Shown here: positions 32,915-42,107 of the stretch, in pieces
Position numbering within the stretch: position 1 is the stretch's first letter
Layout of the letters: every line of letters starts with the position of its first letter
NCBI RefSeq assembly: GCF_000067165.1
Contig: NC_010162.1
Span: forward strand, 5,649,001-5,713,000
Source of the DNA: Sorangium cellulosum So ce56
GTDB taxonomy: Bacteria; Myxococcota_A; Polyangia; Polyangiales; Polyangiaceae
DNA: 64,000 nt
Direction of reading: 5' to 3'
The notes under the pieces: model-generated
Database searches by the model: none
Seen by the model: the letters and a program-made list of their open reading frames with translations, nothing else
What the model was told of the DNA's origin: nothing
Made by a program: the position numbers and the translations under genes

Positions 32915-34600
32915 TCACATGTGGTCGGTGGGATCGTCCCGAGGGGTCCGGGGCCTCGGGGGCACCGGCGCCCGTTTTCTGGCGGACGACGACGCCGGCG
33001 GCGCGCGCACGGGCGCGGGCGCGCTGGTCTGCACCTCGGAGGCGGAAGGCGCGCCCGGCGCGGCCGTCGCGCTGTGGGAGGGCGGCGGCGGAGGCTCCGT
33101 CGACGCGGTGGACGGCGCGGCGGCGGACAGCGCGGACGCGGCGGCAGGCGAGGCCGCCGGGTCGGGCTGCGACGTCGGTTCGCCGCCGGGCGCGGGGGTG
33201 CGAAGGACCGCATAGGTGACGAGCCCCAGGGCGAGCGCGCCAGCGCCCAGGGCCAGGGAGATCCTGGCGCGGCGGCCGTCGGCGTTCGCCGGGGCAAGGG
33301 TATTTCCGGCCGACGTCAACGTGCTGATGGACCCCTGGAACGCCGGCGCAGCGCCCTCCGAGGCACCACGGCTCGGAGCGCCGTGGAAGGGGGGCCCTGC
33401 TTCGTTTCGCAGCGTCGGCAAGGACGCGCTGGAGGCGGCGCCCATCGTGCCGGGGCTCGGTCCCATGATTTCAGGGCTCGCCGCATCTGGACGTGCCTCT
33501 ATCGCATCTGAACGCGCCCCTATCGCATCTGGACGCGCCCCTATCGCATCTGGACGCGCCCCTATCGCATCTGGACGTGCCTCTATCGCATCTGGACGCG
33601 CCCCCATCGCATCTGGACGTGCCCCCATCGCATCTGGATGCGCCCCCATCGCCTCTGGGCTCGCGGCCACCGTGCCGCCGCGGACGACGAGCAGCGGCGA
33701 CGTCCCCTCCGCGGGAACCGAAGGCTGGAGAGGTCGGGGCTCCGACCCCGCCGCGGAGGCCGCCGCGCCGAACGCCTCGGCGAGCTCGCTCGCGCCCTGG
33801 AACCGATGCGCCGGGTCGCGCGCGAGCGCCCGCGAGAAGAACCCATCCACGGCGGGCCCGAGCTCCGGCACGACGCTGGATGCGAGGGGGACGTCCTCCG
33901 TGCAGATCGCCACGAACACCTCGCCGATCTCCTCACCCGGGAACGGGAGACGGCCGGTGAGGCAGCGATAGGCGATCACGCCGACGGACCAGAGATCGCT
34001 GCGCCAGTCGAGGGTCTTGCTGCGGCGCACCTGCTCGGGGCTCATGTAGTAGGGCGAGCCGACGAGCGTGCCTGTCTTCGTCTCGTTGCCGGCCAGCAGC
34101 GTGCCCTGGGCCTTGGCGATCCCGAAGTCGAGGACCTTCACGAGCTCGTCCTCGTCCTGCCGCGAGAGAAAGAGGTTCGCGGGCTTGAGGTCGCGGTGGA
34201 CGATCCCCATCTCGTGCGCGCGGCGCAGGGCCTTGCACACCTGCGTGACGATGCCGAGCGTGGCCGCCGTGGAGAGGCGCCCCTCCCGCGCGAGCCGCGT
34301 CTCGAGATCCTCGCCGTCGAGGAGCTCCATCACGAGGAAAGGCGTGTCGCCCTCGAGCCCATAATCGTGCACGTGCACGACGTTCGGTAGCTTGAGCTGC
34401 GCCGCGGCCCTCGCCTCGCGCTCGAAGCGCGCCCGCGCGGTGGACGAGGCAGCGTACTCGGGCGCCATGAGCTTGACCGCGACCGTGGCGTCGAGCTGGA
34501 GGTGCCGGGCCACCCAGATCGACCCCATCCCGCCCCGCGCGAGCATGCGCTCGAGGCGGTATCTTCCGGCGACGACGCTGCCTTCTGCGAGCGAATTCAT
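32915..34600 (-). CDS. Eukaryote-type Ser/Thr protein kinase with heptapeptide-repeat linker
   Basis: This 561-residue protein starts at the ATG at 34600. Residues 12-275 form a Hanks-type kinase: RMLARGGMGSIWVARH glycine loop, AVKLMAP lysine, GIVHRDLKPANLFLS catalytic loop, KVLDFGIAKA, GTLVGSPYYMSPEQV and DLWSVGVIAYRCLTG. Residues about 316-373 are eight consecutive heptads of the type GARPDAI. One transmembrane helix follows (ISLALGAGALALGLVTYAVL), then a Pro/Ala/Ser-rich extracytoplasmic tail. The cytoplasmic kinase with an outer stalk fits a cell-envelope signalling receptor. It could feed FHA proteins such as the one at 22116, but no direct link is seen. Confidence 0.93.
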   Translation of the reverse strand: MNSLAEGSVVAGRYRLERMLARGGMGSIWVARHLQLDATVAVKLMAPEYAASSTARARFEREARAAAQLKLPNVVHVHDYGLEGDTPFLVMELLDGEDLETRLAREGRLSTAATLGIVTQVCKALRRAHEMGIVHRDLKPANLFLSRQDEDELVKVLDFGIAKAQGTLLAGNETKTGTLVGSPYYMSPEQVRRSKTLDWRSDLWSVGVIAYRCLTGRLPFPGEEIGEVFVAICTEDVPLASSVVPELGPAVDGFFSRALARDPAHRFQGASELAEAFGAAASAAGSEPRPLQPSVPAEGTSPLLVVRGGTVAASPEAMGAHPDAMGARPDAMGARPDAIEARPDAIGARPDAIGARPDAIGARSDAIEARPDAASPEIMGPSPGTMGAASSASLPTLRNEAGPPFHGAPSRGASEGAAPAFQGSISTLTSAGNTLAPANADGRRARISLALGAGALALGLVTYAVLRTPAPGGEPTSQPDPAASPAAASALSAAAPSTASTEPPPPPSHSATAAPGAPSASEVQTSAPAPVRAPPASSSARKRAPVPPRPRTPRDDPTDHM

Positions 34601-34776
34601 GAGCCTCGGCCTCTCGCTGGGAACGCGCCCCCCAGGGGCTCAGGGTCGAGCGGCCGGGGCGCCTCGCGCCCAACGAAGCAAACGAACGAGCCCACCGCAA
34701 CAGGATCCGACCCGGACCGCGCGCCGCGTCTTTTCGCCTCGACCGGATTCGCCGCGCTCGCGGCGCCGCGCGCCGC

Positions 34777-35598
34777 CTACTTGCGCCTCGGCCGCGCCGC
34801 CGAGCTCGCGGCGTCGCGCGCCGCCGCCGCGGGGGCGCCTCGCCCGGCGGCCTGCGGCGCGCGGAGATCGCTCGCGCGCGCCCGCCGCGCGGGAGGGCTG
34901 CCCTGCGACGTCAGCGCCTCCAGGGCGGCGCGCAGCTCGCCGCGCACGTGCGGGCCGAGGAGCTTCTCCGCCATGGCGCTCAGGCGTCCCGCGAACGCGG
35001 CCATGATGCAGCCCGCGCGCTGGTCGTCGCGCTCCGGGGCCCCCGAGCGCCGGTAGTGCCGCGCGTAGTCGCCCGTGATCGCCCCGAGATCGCCGCCCAC
35101 GTGGACCGCCTGCCGCATGAAGAGCCGCGCCGCGCGCTCGTTGGTGATCGACGGCATCTGCGCCAGCGTCAGGGCCACCTCGGTCCTGCCCACGGCGAGC
35201 AGCATGGAGACCACCCGCTGGCGCGCGAGCTCGACGAGCCTCGGCGCGAGCGCGTGCTCGTCGAAGACGTGGACGTTCGCCGGCACGAGCGCTTCGCCTT
35301 CCGTGCCGAGCTCGCTCAGGAACGCGTTCAGCACCGGCGAGCGCGTCGGCGCGGCGCACACGTACTCCCGCGCGCCGCCCGCGTTCGACCTGCCGCCCGG
35401 CGGCGACGGGACCGGGCCAGCGGCGGGCTTCGCGCGCGGACCGGGTTGCGCCGACCGCCCTCGCCGTGCCCGCTCGAAGTGCCGCTCCGCCCTCCCCGCG
35501 CGCTCGTTCTCCGCGGCAGCGTCCGTCGCGCCGAGCAGCGCGGCCAGCCCGGCCGCGTGGGCGGCGGTGACGTGCGGAGGAGGTTGCTTGCTGGACAT
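34777..35598 (-). CDS. Hypothetical protein with helical core
   Basis: The ATG at 35598 gives 273 residues starting MSSKQPPPHVTAAHAAGLAA. A basic, Gly/Pro-rich linker precedes a folded middle (TRSPVLNAFLSELGTEGEAL, HALAPRLVELARQRVVSMLL, GRTEVALTLAQMPSITNERA). A basic Ala/Arg tail follows. No signal peptide or membrane helix. Not recognised. It could be a regulator or scaffold, and it stands alone between the kinase and the Rpn-type gene. Confidence 0.6.
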   Translation of the reverse strand: MSSKQPPPHVTAAHAAGLAALLGATDAAAENERAGRAERHFERARRGRSAQPGPRAKPAAGPVPSPPGGRSNAGGAREYVCAAPTRSPVLNAFLSELGTEGEALVPANVHVFDEHALAPRLVELARQRVVSMLLAVGRTEVALTLAQMPSITNERAARLFMRQAVHVGGDLGAITGDYARHYRRSGAPERDDQRAGCIMAAFAGRLSAMAEKLLGPHVRGELRAALEALTSQGSPPARRARASDLRAPQAAGRGAPAAAARDAASSAARPRRK

Positions 35599-35757
35599 TC
35601 GAGCAGATCCTCTCGTTCGAGAGCTGCTCGAGCGCTTATCACGCCGCACGAACGGTTGTACAGCGCTGAACGCCGGTTCCGGACGGACGCACGCGGCCAT
35701 GGGGCCGCGGCGAGGCGGCGCCCCCCTTGCGCACGGCCGGGGACGCGCGCCTCAGCC

Positions 35758-36744
35758 TCAGGGCTCGCTCAGCACCTCCGCGAGCGTCGGCGCAGTGAGC
35801 ACGCGCTCGGACCATCGATCGAGCACCGCGATGTCGGCGGCGTTGACCCGCGCCACGGCGTCGTTGGGCAGCGCGCCGAACCGCGCGCCGAGCACTTTCA
35901 GCAGCATGTGGCAGCGCCCCTCCCGCAACCCCTCCCGCAACCCCTGCTGTCTGCCGCGCTCCATCAGTTGATCGGCTGCCGACACGATCTCCTCCTTCCA
36001 GGGCTCTCCCGCCGCGGCCAGGAGCCGCTGCAGGACCTCGTCCGCCTCGTCGCGCTCGTTCGTCGCCAGAATGTACCGCCATATCGCCCGCAGCGCCTCC
36101 ACCCCGTTCGGCGCGCGCCGCACCTCGTTCACCAGGTCGAGCCACTTCCCCAGCTGCCGGAGCAGCTCGTCCGGCTCCCGCCCGTGCCGTAGGCACCACA
36201 GCACCAGCCGCGAGAACGCGCTCATCGCCCGCGCCTTCAGCGCCTCGTCTCCCTCCTGGCTGATGTCGTCCAGCACGAACCGGAACCGCGGCACATGGTC
36301 GACCATCACGGCCCGCGCGCCCTCGTCGAGATCGAGCAGGTCCTCGAACGACGTCGCCGCGGTCCATCCCGTCTCGCTGTGGTGCAGCACCACCGGCAAG
36401 ATCGCCGGCAGGCGCTTCGACCCCGGGTGCTCCGCGAGGTGGTGCTCCCAGATCCGCACCATGTACCGGAGGAGCCGGAACGCCATCAGCGGCTCCACCG
36501 TGCTCTGGTGCTCGAACAGGAGATACAGGAGCACGCGGGCTTCGCCCATCGACGCCGAGAAGAGCAGATCGCTCTGTCGCTCCTTCAACGCCTCATCCAC
36601 GAAGCTCCCGGGGCGCAGCCGCAGCGCCGCGAAGTCGATCCGCGCCGAGAGGGCGGGCGGCAGCGCTTGCCGCAGCTCCCCCGCCGCGTGCTCAACCTGG
36701 GAAAAAGCTGCCTTGAACAGCGCATCATGCGCGTTGATCTGCAT
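35758..36744 (-). CDS. Rpn-family PD-(D/E)XK nuclease (transposase_31/DUF4351 type)
   Basis: The ATG at 36744 gives 328 residues. MQINAHDALFKAAFSQVEHA is the standard start (H-D-x-x-F-K). The nuclease core is then spread over RQSDLLFSASMGEARVLLYL and LFEHQSTVEPLMAFRLLRYM (D...E-H-Q). The C-terminus has the DUF4351-type region with the repeated REGLREGRCHMLLKVLGARF. RpnA-like proteins are Mg-dependent DNA endonucleases that promote RecA-independent recombination; some act in phage resistance. They are usually isolated, mobile-looking genes, as here. Confidence 0.9.
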   Translation of the reverse strand: MQINAHDALFKAAFSQVEHAAGELRQALPPALSARIDFAALRLRPGSFVDEALKERQSDLLFSASMGEARVLLYLLFEHQSTVEPLMAFRLLRYMVRIWEHHLAEHPGSKRLPAILPVVLHHSETGWTAATSFEDLLDLDEGARAVMVDHVPRFRFVLDDISQEGDEALKARAMSAFSRLVLWCLRHGREPDELLRQLGKWLDLVNEVRRAPNGVEALRAIWRYILATNERDEADEVLQRLLAAAGEPWKEEIVSAADQLMERGRQQGLREGLREGRCHMLLKVLGARFGALPNDAVARVNAADIAVLDRWSERVLTAPTLAEVLSEP

Positions 36745-36816
36745 CGGTCGGGCAGCACCATGCCTCATGCGCGCGTCACAGACACCATTTCTTCGACAAG
36801 CTCTTTTGCGAACGAA

Positions 36817-37059
36817 TCAGAACGGCTCTCCGTAATTCATGCTCGCGCGACGCACCGTCCTTCGTGAGCATCCTGTCCGCACACGACCTCGATCGACTTG
36901 TCGATCTCGGCGACGGAGAGCCGGGCCACCAGCGAGCGGACCAGCGCGCCACCGCGGCGCGAACGTGGCCTCGCAGACGAACGTGAACATCCACGCGCCC
37001 GGCGGCTGCCAGAGGAGCGACCCGACGGGAAGCGGGCCGACGGCAAGGACCTCCATCAA
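36817..37059 (-). pseudogene. Truncated DUF2169 gene (N-terminus only)
   Basis: From the ATG at 37059 the minus strand reads MMEVLAVGPLPVGSLLWQPP then GAWMFTFVCEATFAPR, the same opening as the complete DUF2169 protein at 59285-61123 (SSILWQPRPGAHALTVACKA). After about 37 residues the frame becomes Arg-rich. A neighbouring frame continues as SLVARLSVAEIDKSIEVVCG, so at least one frameshift is present. This is a decayed T6SS accessory gene. The rest of 36745-37242 shows no gene. Confidence 0.5.
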
Positions 37060-37242
37060 GCCGAGATGCCAATTTTACGTACAGGACAGCAATTCCCGGG
37101 ACGCTGCGAGCTTCCAGCGGCGTGGGCGGGGCCGCCCTCCCGACGGTTGAAGATTGTTCAATGAAAACTTAGTCTTGCCACCCTTCGGCGGGCAGGACGG
37201 CGGGAGCGCGGCGGAGGAGGCGGCCGGCAAGGAGTGGGTTCC

Positions 37243-40200
37243 ATGACCTCGACCTCGCACAAGTGGCAGTTCTGGATCGATCGCGGAGGCACCTTCACGG
37301 ACGTCGTGGCCCGGCGGCCCGACGGCTCGCTCACCACCGCCAAGCTCCTGTCGGAGAACCCCGAGCAGTACGCCGACGCGGCGGTCGAGGGGATCCGCCG
37401 CCTGCTCGGCCTCGCGCCCGGTCAGGTCATCTCTGCCGCCGAGGTCGAGTGCGTGAAGATGGGCACCACGGTCGCAACGAACGCGCTGCTCGAGCGCAAG
37501 GGGGACCGCACCGTGCTGGTCACCACGCGCGGCTTCCGCGATGCGCTGCGCATCGGCTACCAGAACCGCCCTCGCCTGTTCGATCGCCACATCGCGCTGC
37601 ACGATCTGCTCTACGAGCGCGTGGTCGAGGCCCGCGAGCGCGTCGGCGCCCGCGGCGAGGTGGCCGAGCCGCTCGACGGCGAGGCGCTGCGCGGCCCGCT
37701 CTCGGAGGCGTTCGAGGCCGGCATCCGCGCCTGCGCCATCGTCTTCATGCACGGCTACCGGTTCGCCGCGCACGAGCGGCGGGCGGCCGAGATCGCGCGC
37801 GAGGTCGGGTTCACCCAGGTCTCCGCGTCGCACGAGGTGAGCCCGCTGATGAAGCTCGTCTCGCGCGGCGACACGACGGTGGTCGACGCGTACCTGTCGC
37901 CCATCCTGCGCCGCTACGTCGAGCAGGTGGCCGGCCAGATGCCCGGCGTGCCGCTCTACTTCATGCAGTCGAGCGGCGGGCTGACGCTGGCCGGCCGCTT
38001 CCAGGGCAAGGACGCGATCCTGAGCGGCCCGGCGGGCGGCATCGTCGGCATGGTGCGCACCGCGCTCGCGGGCGGGCACGAGAAGGTGATCGGCTTCGAC
38101 ATGGGCGGCACCTCGACCGACGTGTCGCACTACGCCGGCGAGCTCGAGCGCGCCTTCGAGACGCAGGTGGCCGGCGTCCGGATGCGCGCGCCGATGATGA
38201 GCATCCACACCGTGGCCGCGGGGGGCGGCTCGCTCCTCGGCTTCGACGGCGCGCGGCTGCGCGTGGGGCCGGAGTCGGCCGGCGCGAACCCGGGGCCGGC
38301 GTGCTACCGCCGCGGCGGGCGGCTGGCCGTCACCGACGCGAACGTGATGCTCGGCAAGATCCAGCCGGAGTTCTTCCCGCACGTGTTCGGCCCGGGCGCC
38401 GACGCGCCGCTCGACCGCGAGGTCGTCGAGCAGCGCTTCCGGGCCATGGCGGCCGACGTGCAGCGCGACACGTCGCGCCCGATCACGCCCGAGCAGCTGG
38501 CCGAGGGCTTCCTGCAGATCGCGGTCGCGAACATGGCCAACGCGGTGAAGAAGATCTCGGTGGCGCGCGGGCACGACGTCACCCAGTACACCCTGCAATG
38601 CTTCGGCGGCGCCGGCGGCCAGCACGCGTGCGCGGTGGCCGACGCGCTCGGCATGCGCCGCGTCTTCGTCCACCCGCTCGCGGGGGTCCTGTCCGCCTAC
38701 GGCATGGGCCTGTCGGACCAGAGCGCGATCCGCGAGGCGGCCGTGGAGCGGCGCCTCGACGAGGCAGGGCTCTCCGCGGCGCGCGAGGCGCTCGGGCGCA
38801 TCGGCCGCGACGCGGAGGCCGAGCTCGTGGGGCAAGGGTTCTCGCCGGAGCGGGTGCGGCTCGTCCGGCGCGTCCACGTGCGCTACGAGGGCACCGACAC
38901 CGCCCTCGTCGTGCCCGACGGCAGCGCGGAGGCGATCCGCGCCGCCTTCGACGCCGCCTACCGGAGGCGCTTCGCGTTCCTGATGCCGGACAAGGCGCTC
39001 GTCCTGGAGAGCGTCTCCGTGGAGGCGATCGGGCCGGGCGAGGCCGCGGAGGAGCGGCCGGGAGAGGCGCGCCCGCACCGCCCCGAGGCCGACGCCCGGG
39101 TGCGGATGTACGCCGAGGGGGCGCTCCACGACGCGGCGCTGTACCGGCGCGAGCGGCTCGGGCGCGGCGCGGTGATCGACGGGCCGGCCATCGTCGCCGA
39201 GGCCAACGCGACGACCGTTGTCGAGCCGGGATGGCGTGCCGAGATCACCTCGCTCGGCCACATGGTGCTCACCCGGGTGGCGCCGCGCCCGGAGCGGCGC
39301 GCGGTGGGCACCGAGGTCGACCCGGTGATGCTGGAGGTGTTCAACAACCTGTTCATGAACATCGCCGAGCAGATGGGCCTGCGGCTCCAGAACACCGCCC
39401 ACTCGGTCAACATCAAGGAGCGGCTCGACTTCTCGTGCGCGCTGTTCGACGCGGAGGGCAGCCTGATCGCGAACGCACCGCACATGCCGGTGCACCTCGG
39501 CTCGATGGGCGAGTCGATCAAGACCGTGATCGCGCGGAACCCGGGGATGAAGCCGGGGGACGTGTTCGCGCTCAACGATCCGTACCGCGGCGGCACCCAC
39601 CTGCCGGACGTGACGGTGGTCACGCCGGTGTGGGACGAGGCGGGCGCTCGCGTGCTGTTCTACGTGGCGTCGCGCGGCCATCACGCGGACATCGGCGGCA
39701 TCACGCCGGGCTCGATGCCGCCGTTCTCGAGGACGATCGAGGAGGAGGGCGTCCTGCTCGACAACGTGAAGCTGGTCGAGGCCGGGCGCCTCCGCGAGGC
39801 GGAGCTCCTGGCGCTGCTCGGCGCAGGGCCGTACCCGGCGCGCAACCCGCAGCAGAACCTGGCCGACCTGCGCGCGCAGATCGCGGCCAACGAGAAGGGC
39901 GCGCAGGAGCTCGCCGCGATGGTGGCGCAGTTCGGCCTCCCGACGGTGCAGGCGTACATGAAGCACGTGCAGGACAACGCCGAGGAGAGCGTGCGCCTCG
40001 CGATCGCGCGGCTCGACCCGGCGCTCCTCCACGACGGGCGCTTCTCGCTGCCGCTCGACAACGGCGCGACGATCGAGGTGTCCATCCGGATCGACCGGGA
40101 GCGCCGCGCGGCGGTCGTGGACTTCACCGGCACGTCCGGGCAGATGGAGAACAACTTCAACGCGCCCCGCGCTGTGACGATGGCCGCGGTGCTCTACGTC

Positions 40201-40908
40201 TTCCGCACGCTCGTGGACGACGACATCCCGCTCAACGCGGGCTGCCTGAAGCCGATCGAGGTCGTCATCCCCGAGGGCTCGATGCTGAGCCCGCGCCCGC
40301 CGGCCGCGGTGGTGGCGGGCAACGTCGAGGTGTCGACCTGCGTCACGAACGCGCTGTACGGGGCGCTCGGCGTGCTCGCGAGCAGCCAGCCGACGATGAA
40401 CAACTTCACGTTCGGCAACGAGCGGCTCCAGTACTACGAGACGATCTCGGGCGGCTCGGGGGCGGGCGTCGAGCTCGGCGGGAGCGGCGGCGGTGGCGCG
40501 CGCGCCGAGCGCGGCTTCGCGGGCACGAGCGTCGTGCAGACGCACATGACGAACTCGCGCCTGACGGATCCGGAGGTGCTGGAGCACCGCTTCCCGGTGC
40601 GGCTGGATCGCTACGAGATCCGCGAGGGCTCGGGCGGGGCCGGGCGCTTTCCGGGCGGGAACGGCGGCACGCGCGCCGTGCGCTTCCTGGAGCCGATGAC
40701 GGCGTCGATCCTGTCGAACGGGCGCTCGACGGCCGCGTTCGGCCTGGCGGGCGGAAAGGCGGGCGCGCCCGGGCGCAACCTGGTGGTGCGCGCGGACGGC
40801 TCGGTCGAGGTGCTGGGGCACATCGGATCGGTCGAGATGGGGAGCGGCGATGTGTTCGTGATCGAGACGCCGGGGGGCGGCGGGTACGGAGCGCCGGAGC
40901 CCGCGTGA
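37243..40908 (+). CDS. ATP-dependent 5-oxoprolinase (fused HyuA-HyuB)
   Basis: The ATG at 37243 follows AAGGAG with good spacing, giving 1221 residues. Residues 1-680 are hydantoinase A/oxoprolinase: FWIDRGGTFTDVVARRPDG, VKMGTTVATNALLERKGDRT, ILSGPAGGIVGMVRTAL and FDMGGTSTDVSHYAGE nucleotide-binding motifs. Residues 690-1221 are HyuB: DPVMLEVFNNLFMNIAEQMG, LNDPYRGGTHLPDVTVVTPV, MENNFNAPRAVTMAAVLYVF and a Gly-rich end (VFVIETPGGGGYGAP). The fused order is that of eukaryotic and many bacterial 5-oxoprolinases, which hydrolyse 5-oxo-L-proline to glutamate with ATP. It is cytosolic and recycles pyroglutamate. No operon partner is seen. Confidence 0.93.
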   Translation: MTSTSHKWQFWIDRGGTFTDVVARRPDGSLTTAKLLSENPEQYADAAVEGIRRLLGLAPGQVISAAEVECVKMGTTVATNALLERKGDRTVLVTTRGFRDALRIGYQNRPRLFDRHIALHDLLYERVVEARERVGARGEVAEPLDGEALRGPLSEAFEAGIRACAIVFMHGYRFAAHERRAAEIAREVGFTQVSASHEVSPLMKLVSRGDTTVVDAYLSPILRRYVEQVAGQMPGVPLYFMQSSGGLTLAGRFQGKDAILSGPAGGIVGMVRTALAGGHEKVIGFDMGGTSTDVSHYAGELERAFETQVAGVRMRAPMMSIHTVAAGGGSLLGFDGARLRVGPESAGANPGPACYRRGGRLAVTDANVMLGKIQPEFFPHVFGPGADAPLDREVVEQRFRAMAADVQRDTSRPITPEQLAEGFLQIAVANMANAVKKISVARGHDVTQYTLQCFGGAGGQHACAVADALGMRRVFVHPLAGVLSAYGMGLSDQSAIREAAVERRLDEAGLSAAREALGRIGRDAEAELVGQGFSPERVRLVRRVHVRYEGTDTALVVPDGSAEAIRAAFDAAYRRRFAFLMPDKALVLESVSVEAIGPGEAAEERPGEARPHRPEADARVRMYAEGALHDAALYRRERLGRGAVIDGPAIVAEANATTVVEPGWRAEITSLGHMVLTRVAPRPERRAVGTEVDPVMLEVFNNLFMNIAEQMGLRLQNTAHSVNIKERLDFSCALFDAEGSLIANAPHMPVHLGSMGESIKTVIARNPGMKPGDVFALNDPYRGGTHLPDVTVVTPVWDEAGARVLFYVASRGHHADIGGITPGSMPPFSRTIEEEGVLLDNVKLVEAGRLREAELLALLGAGPYPARNPQQNLADLRAQIAANEKGAQELAAMVAQFGLPTVQAYMKHVQDNAEESVRLAIARLDPALLHDGRFSLPLDNGATIEVSIRIDRERRAAVVDFTGTSGQMENNFNAPRAVTMAAVLYVFRTLVDDDIPLNAGCLKPIEVVIPEGSMLSPRPPAAVVAGNVEVSTCVTNALYGALGVLASSQPTMNNFTFGNERLQYYETISGGSGAGVELGGSGGGGARAERGFAGTSVVQTHMTNSRLTDPEVLEHRFPVRLDRYEIREGSGGAGRFPGGNGGTRAVRFLEPMTASILSNGRSTAAFGLAGGKAGAPGRNLVVRADGSVEVLGHIGSVEMGSGDVFVIETPGGGGYGAPEPA

Positions 40909-40963
40909 GGACGCGTTCCGCTGATGTCGCGGCGTCCCCGGCCTCCCCTGCCCGCTTACCCGC

Positions 40964-42037
40964 TCATCCAGGGGCAGGCACCTTGGCAGCGGGCCCGGGC
41001 GAGAGCTTGCACGTGGCCTCCCACAGACCGTTGAGATAGACAAGGCCGAGCGCGCGGTCGTACAGGCCATATCCCGGCTTGCCCGTCTCACCCCAGATCA
41101 TGCGGCCGTGATCCGGGCGCACGTAACCGTCGAAGCCGACGTCGTGGTACGCCTTCACGATGGCGGCCATGTCGAGCGACCCTTCACAGGACAGGTGGGC
41201 AGACTCGAAGAAGGTGCCGTCCTCCTGGACCGCCACGTTGCGCAGGTGCCCGAAGGGAATGCGGCCCATGCCGCCGAACTCGCGCACCAGGGATACGATG
41301 TTGTTGCACAGATCGGCGCCCAGCGAGCCGGAGCACAGCGTGATGCCGTTGGCCGGAGAGTCGACGGTCTTCACGAGGCGCATCAGGTCGTCTCGGTTCT
41401 TGACGATGCGCGGCAGGCCGAAGATCGGCCGGGGCGGGTCGTCCGGGTGCATGGCCATGCGGACGCCGACCTCCTCGGCGACCGGGATGATGCGCCGGAG
41501 GAAGTGCTCCAGGTGCTCCCACAGCGCCTCTTCGCTGACGTTCTTGTACTCGTCGAGCACGGCGCGGAGCTGCTCCGGCCTGTAGCTCGAGTCCCAGCCG
41601 GGCAGCGAGATGCCTTGTTCCGGGTCGATCTCGGCCACCGCCGCGGCGTCGAAGGCCAGGGTCAGCGAGCCGTCGGGCAGCTCTCTGGCCATCTCGGTGC
41701 GGGTCCAGTCGAAGACCGGCATGAAATTGTAGCAGATCACCTTCACGCCGGCGGCCGCGCAGTTGCGGATGTTCTGGCAGAAATTGTCGATCAGCCGCTC
41801 GCGGGCCGGCTTGCCAAGCTTGATGTCCTCGTGCACCGGCACGCTCTCCACCACCTCGAACCGGAGGCCGACGCCCTCGACGCGCGCCCTGAGCGCCTGC
41901 AGCCGCTCGACCGGCCACACCTCGCCCACCGGCACATCGTAAATAGCCGAGACGATGCCGTAGATGCCCGGGATCTGACGGATGTACTCGAGCTTCACAG
42001 GGTCGTTCTCGCCGTACCAGCGAAAGGTCATCTTCAT
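40964..42037 (-). CDS. uxuA: D-mannonate dehydratase
   Basis: The ATG at 42037 is preceded by GGAAGGA and gives 357 residues. MTFRWYGENDPVKLEYIRQI is the typical start. Metal-binding and active-site motifs of the UxuA TIM barrel are present: CYNFMPVFDWTRT, VRMAMHPDDPPRPIFGLPRI, NGITLCSGSLGADLCN, FGHLRNV and VRPDHGRMIWGE. The enzyme dehydrates D-mannonate to 2-keto-3-deoxygluconate in hexuronate breakdown, which fits the neighbouring pectinesterase. It has the compact length of the non-enterobacterial type. A weak hairpin (GGACGC/GCGTCC, 40909-40937) separates it from the convergent oxoprolinase. Confidence 0.95.
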   Translation of the reverse strand: MKMTFRWYGENDPVKLEYIRQIPGIYGIVSAIYDVPVGEVWPVERLQALRARVEGVGLRFEVVESVPVHEDIKLGKPARERLIDNFCQNIRNCAAAGVKVICYNFMPVFDWTRTEMARELPDGSLTLAFDAAAVAEIDPEQGISLPGWDSSYRPEQLRAVLDEYKNVSEEALWEHLEHFLRRIIPVAEEVGVRMAMHPDDPPRPIFGLPRIVKNRDDLMRLVKTVDSPANGITLCSGSLGADLCNNIVSLVREFGGMGRIPFGHLRNVAVQEDGTFFESAHLSCEGSLDMAAIVKAYHDVGFDGYVRPDHGRMIWGETGKPGYGLYDRALGLVYLNGLWEATCKLSPGPAAKVPAPG

Positions 42038-42107
42038 CGTTTCGGTCCTTCCAGCGTCACGGGGCATCCCGCGCAGAGCTCAGGGTTCGAGGCGCCGCGC
42101 GGCCGCC

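Noticed and set aside
33480..33650. Regular repeats resembling a CRISPR array
   Set aside because: The 21-bp period lies in frame inside the kinase gene and encodes a heptapeptide linker; there are no unique spacers.
37075..41091. Long minus-strand frame opposite the oxoprolinase
   Set aside because: It is the mirror frame of a well-conserved gene, with no recognisable domain and an Arg/His-rich composition.
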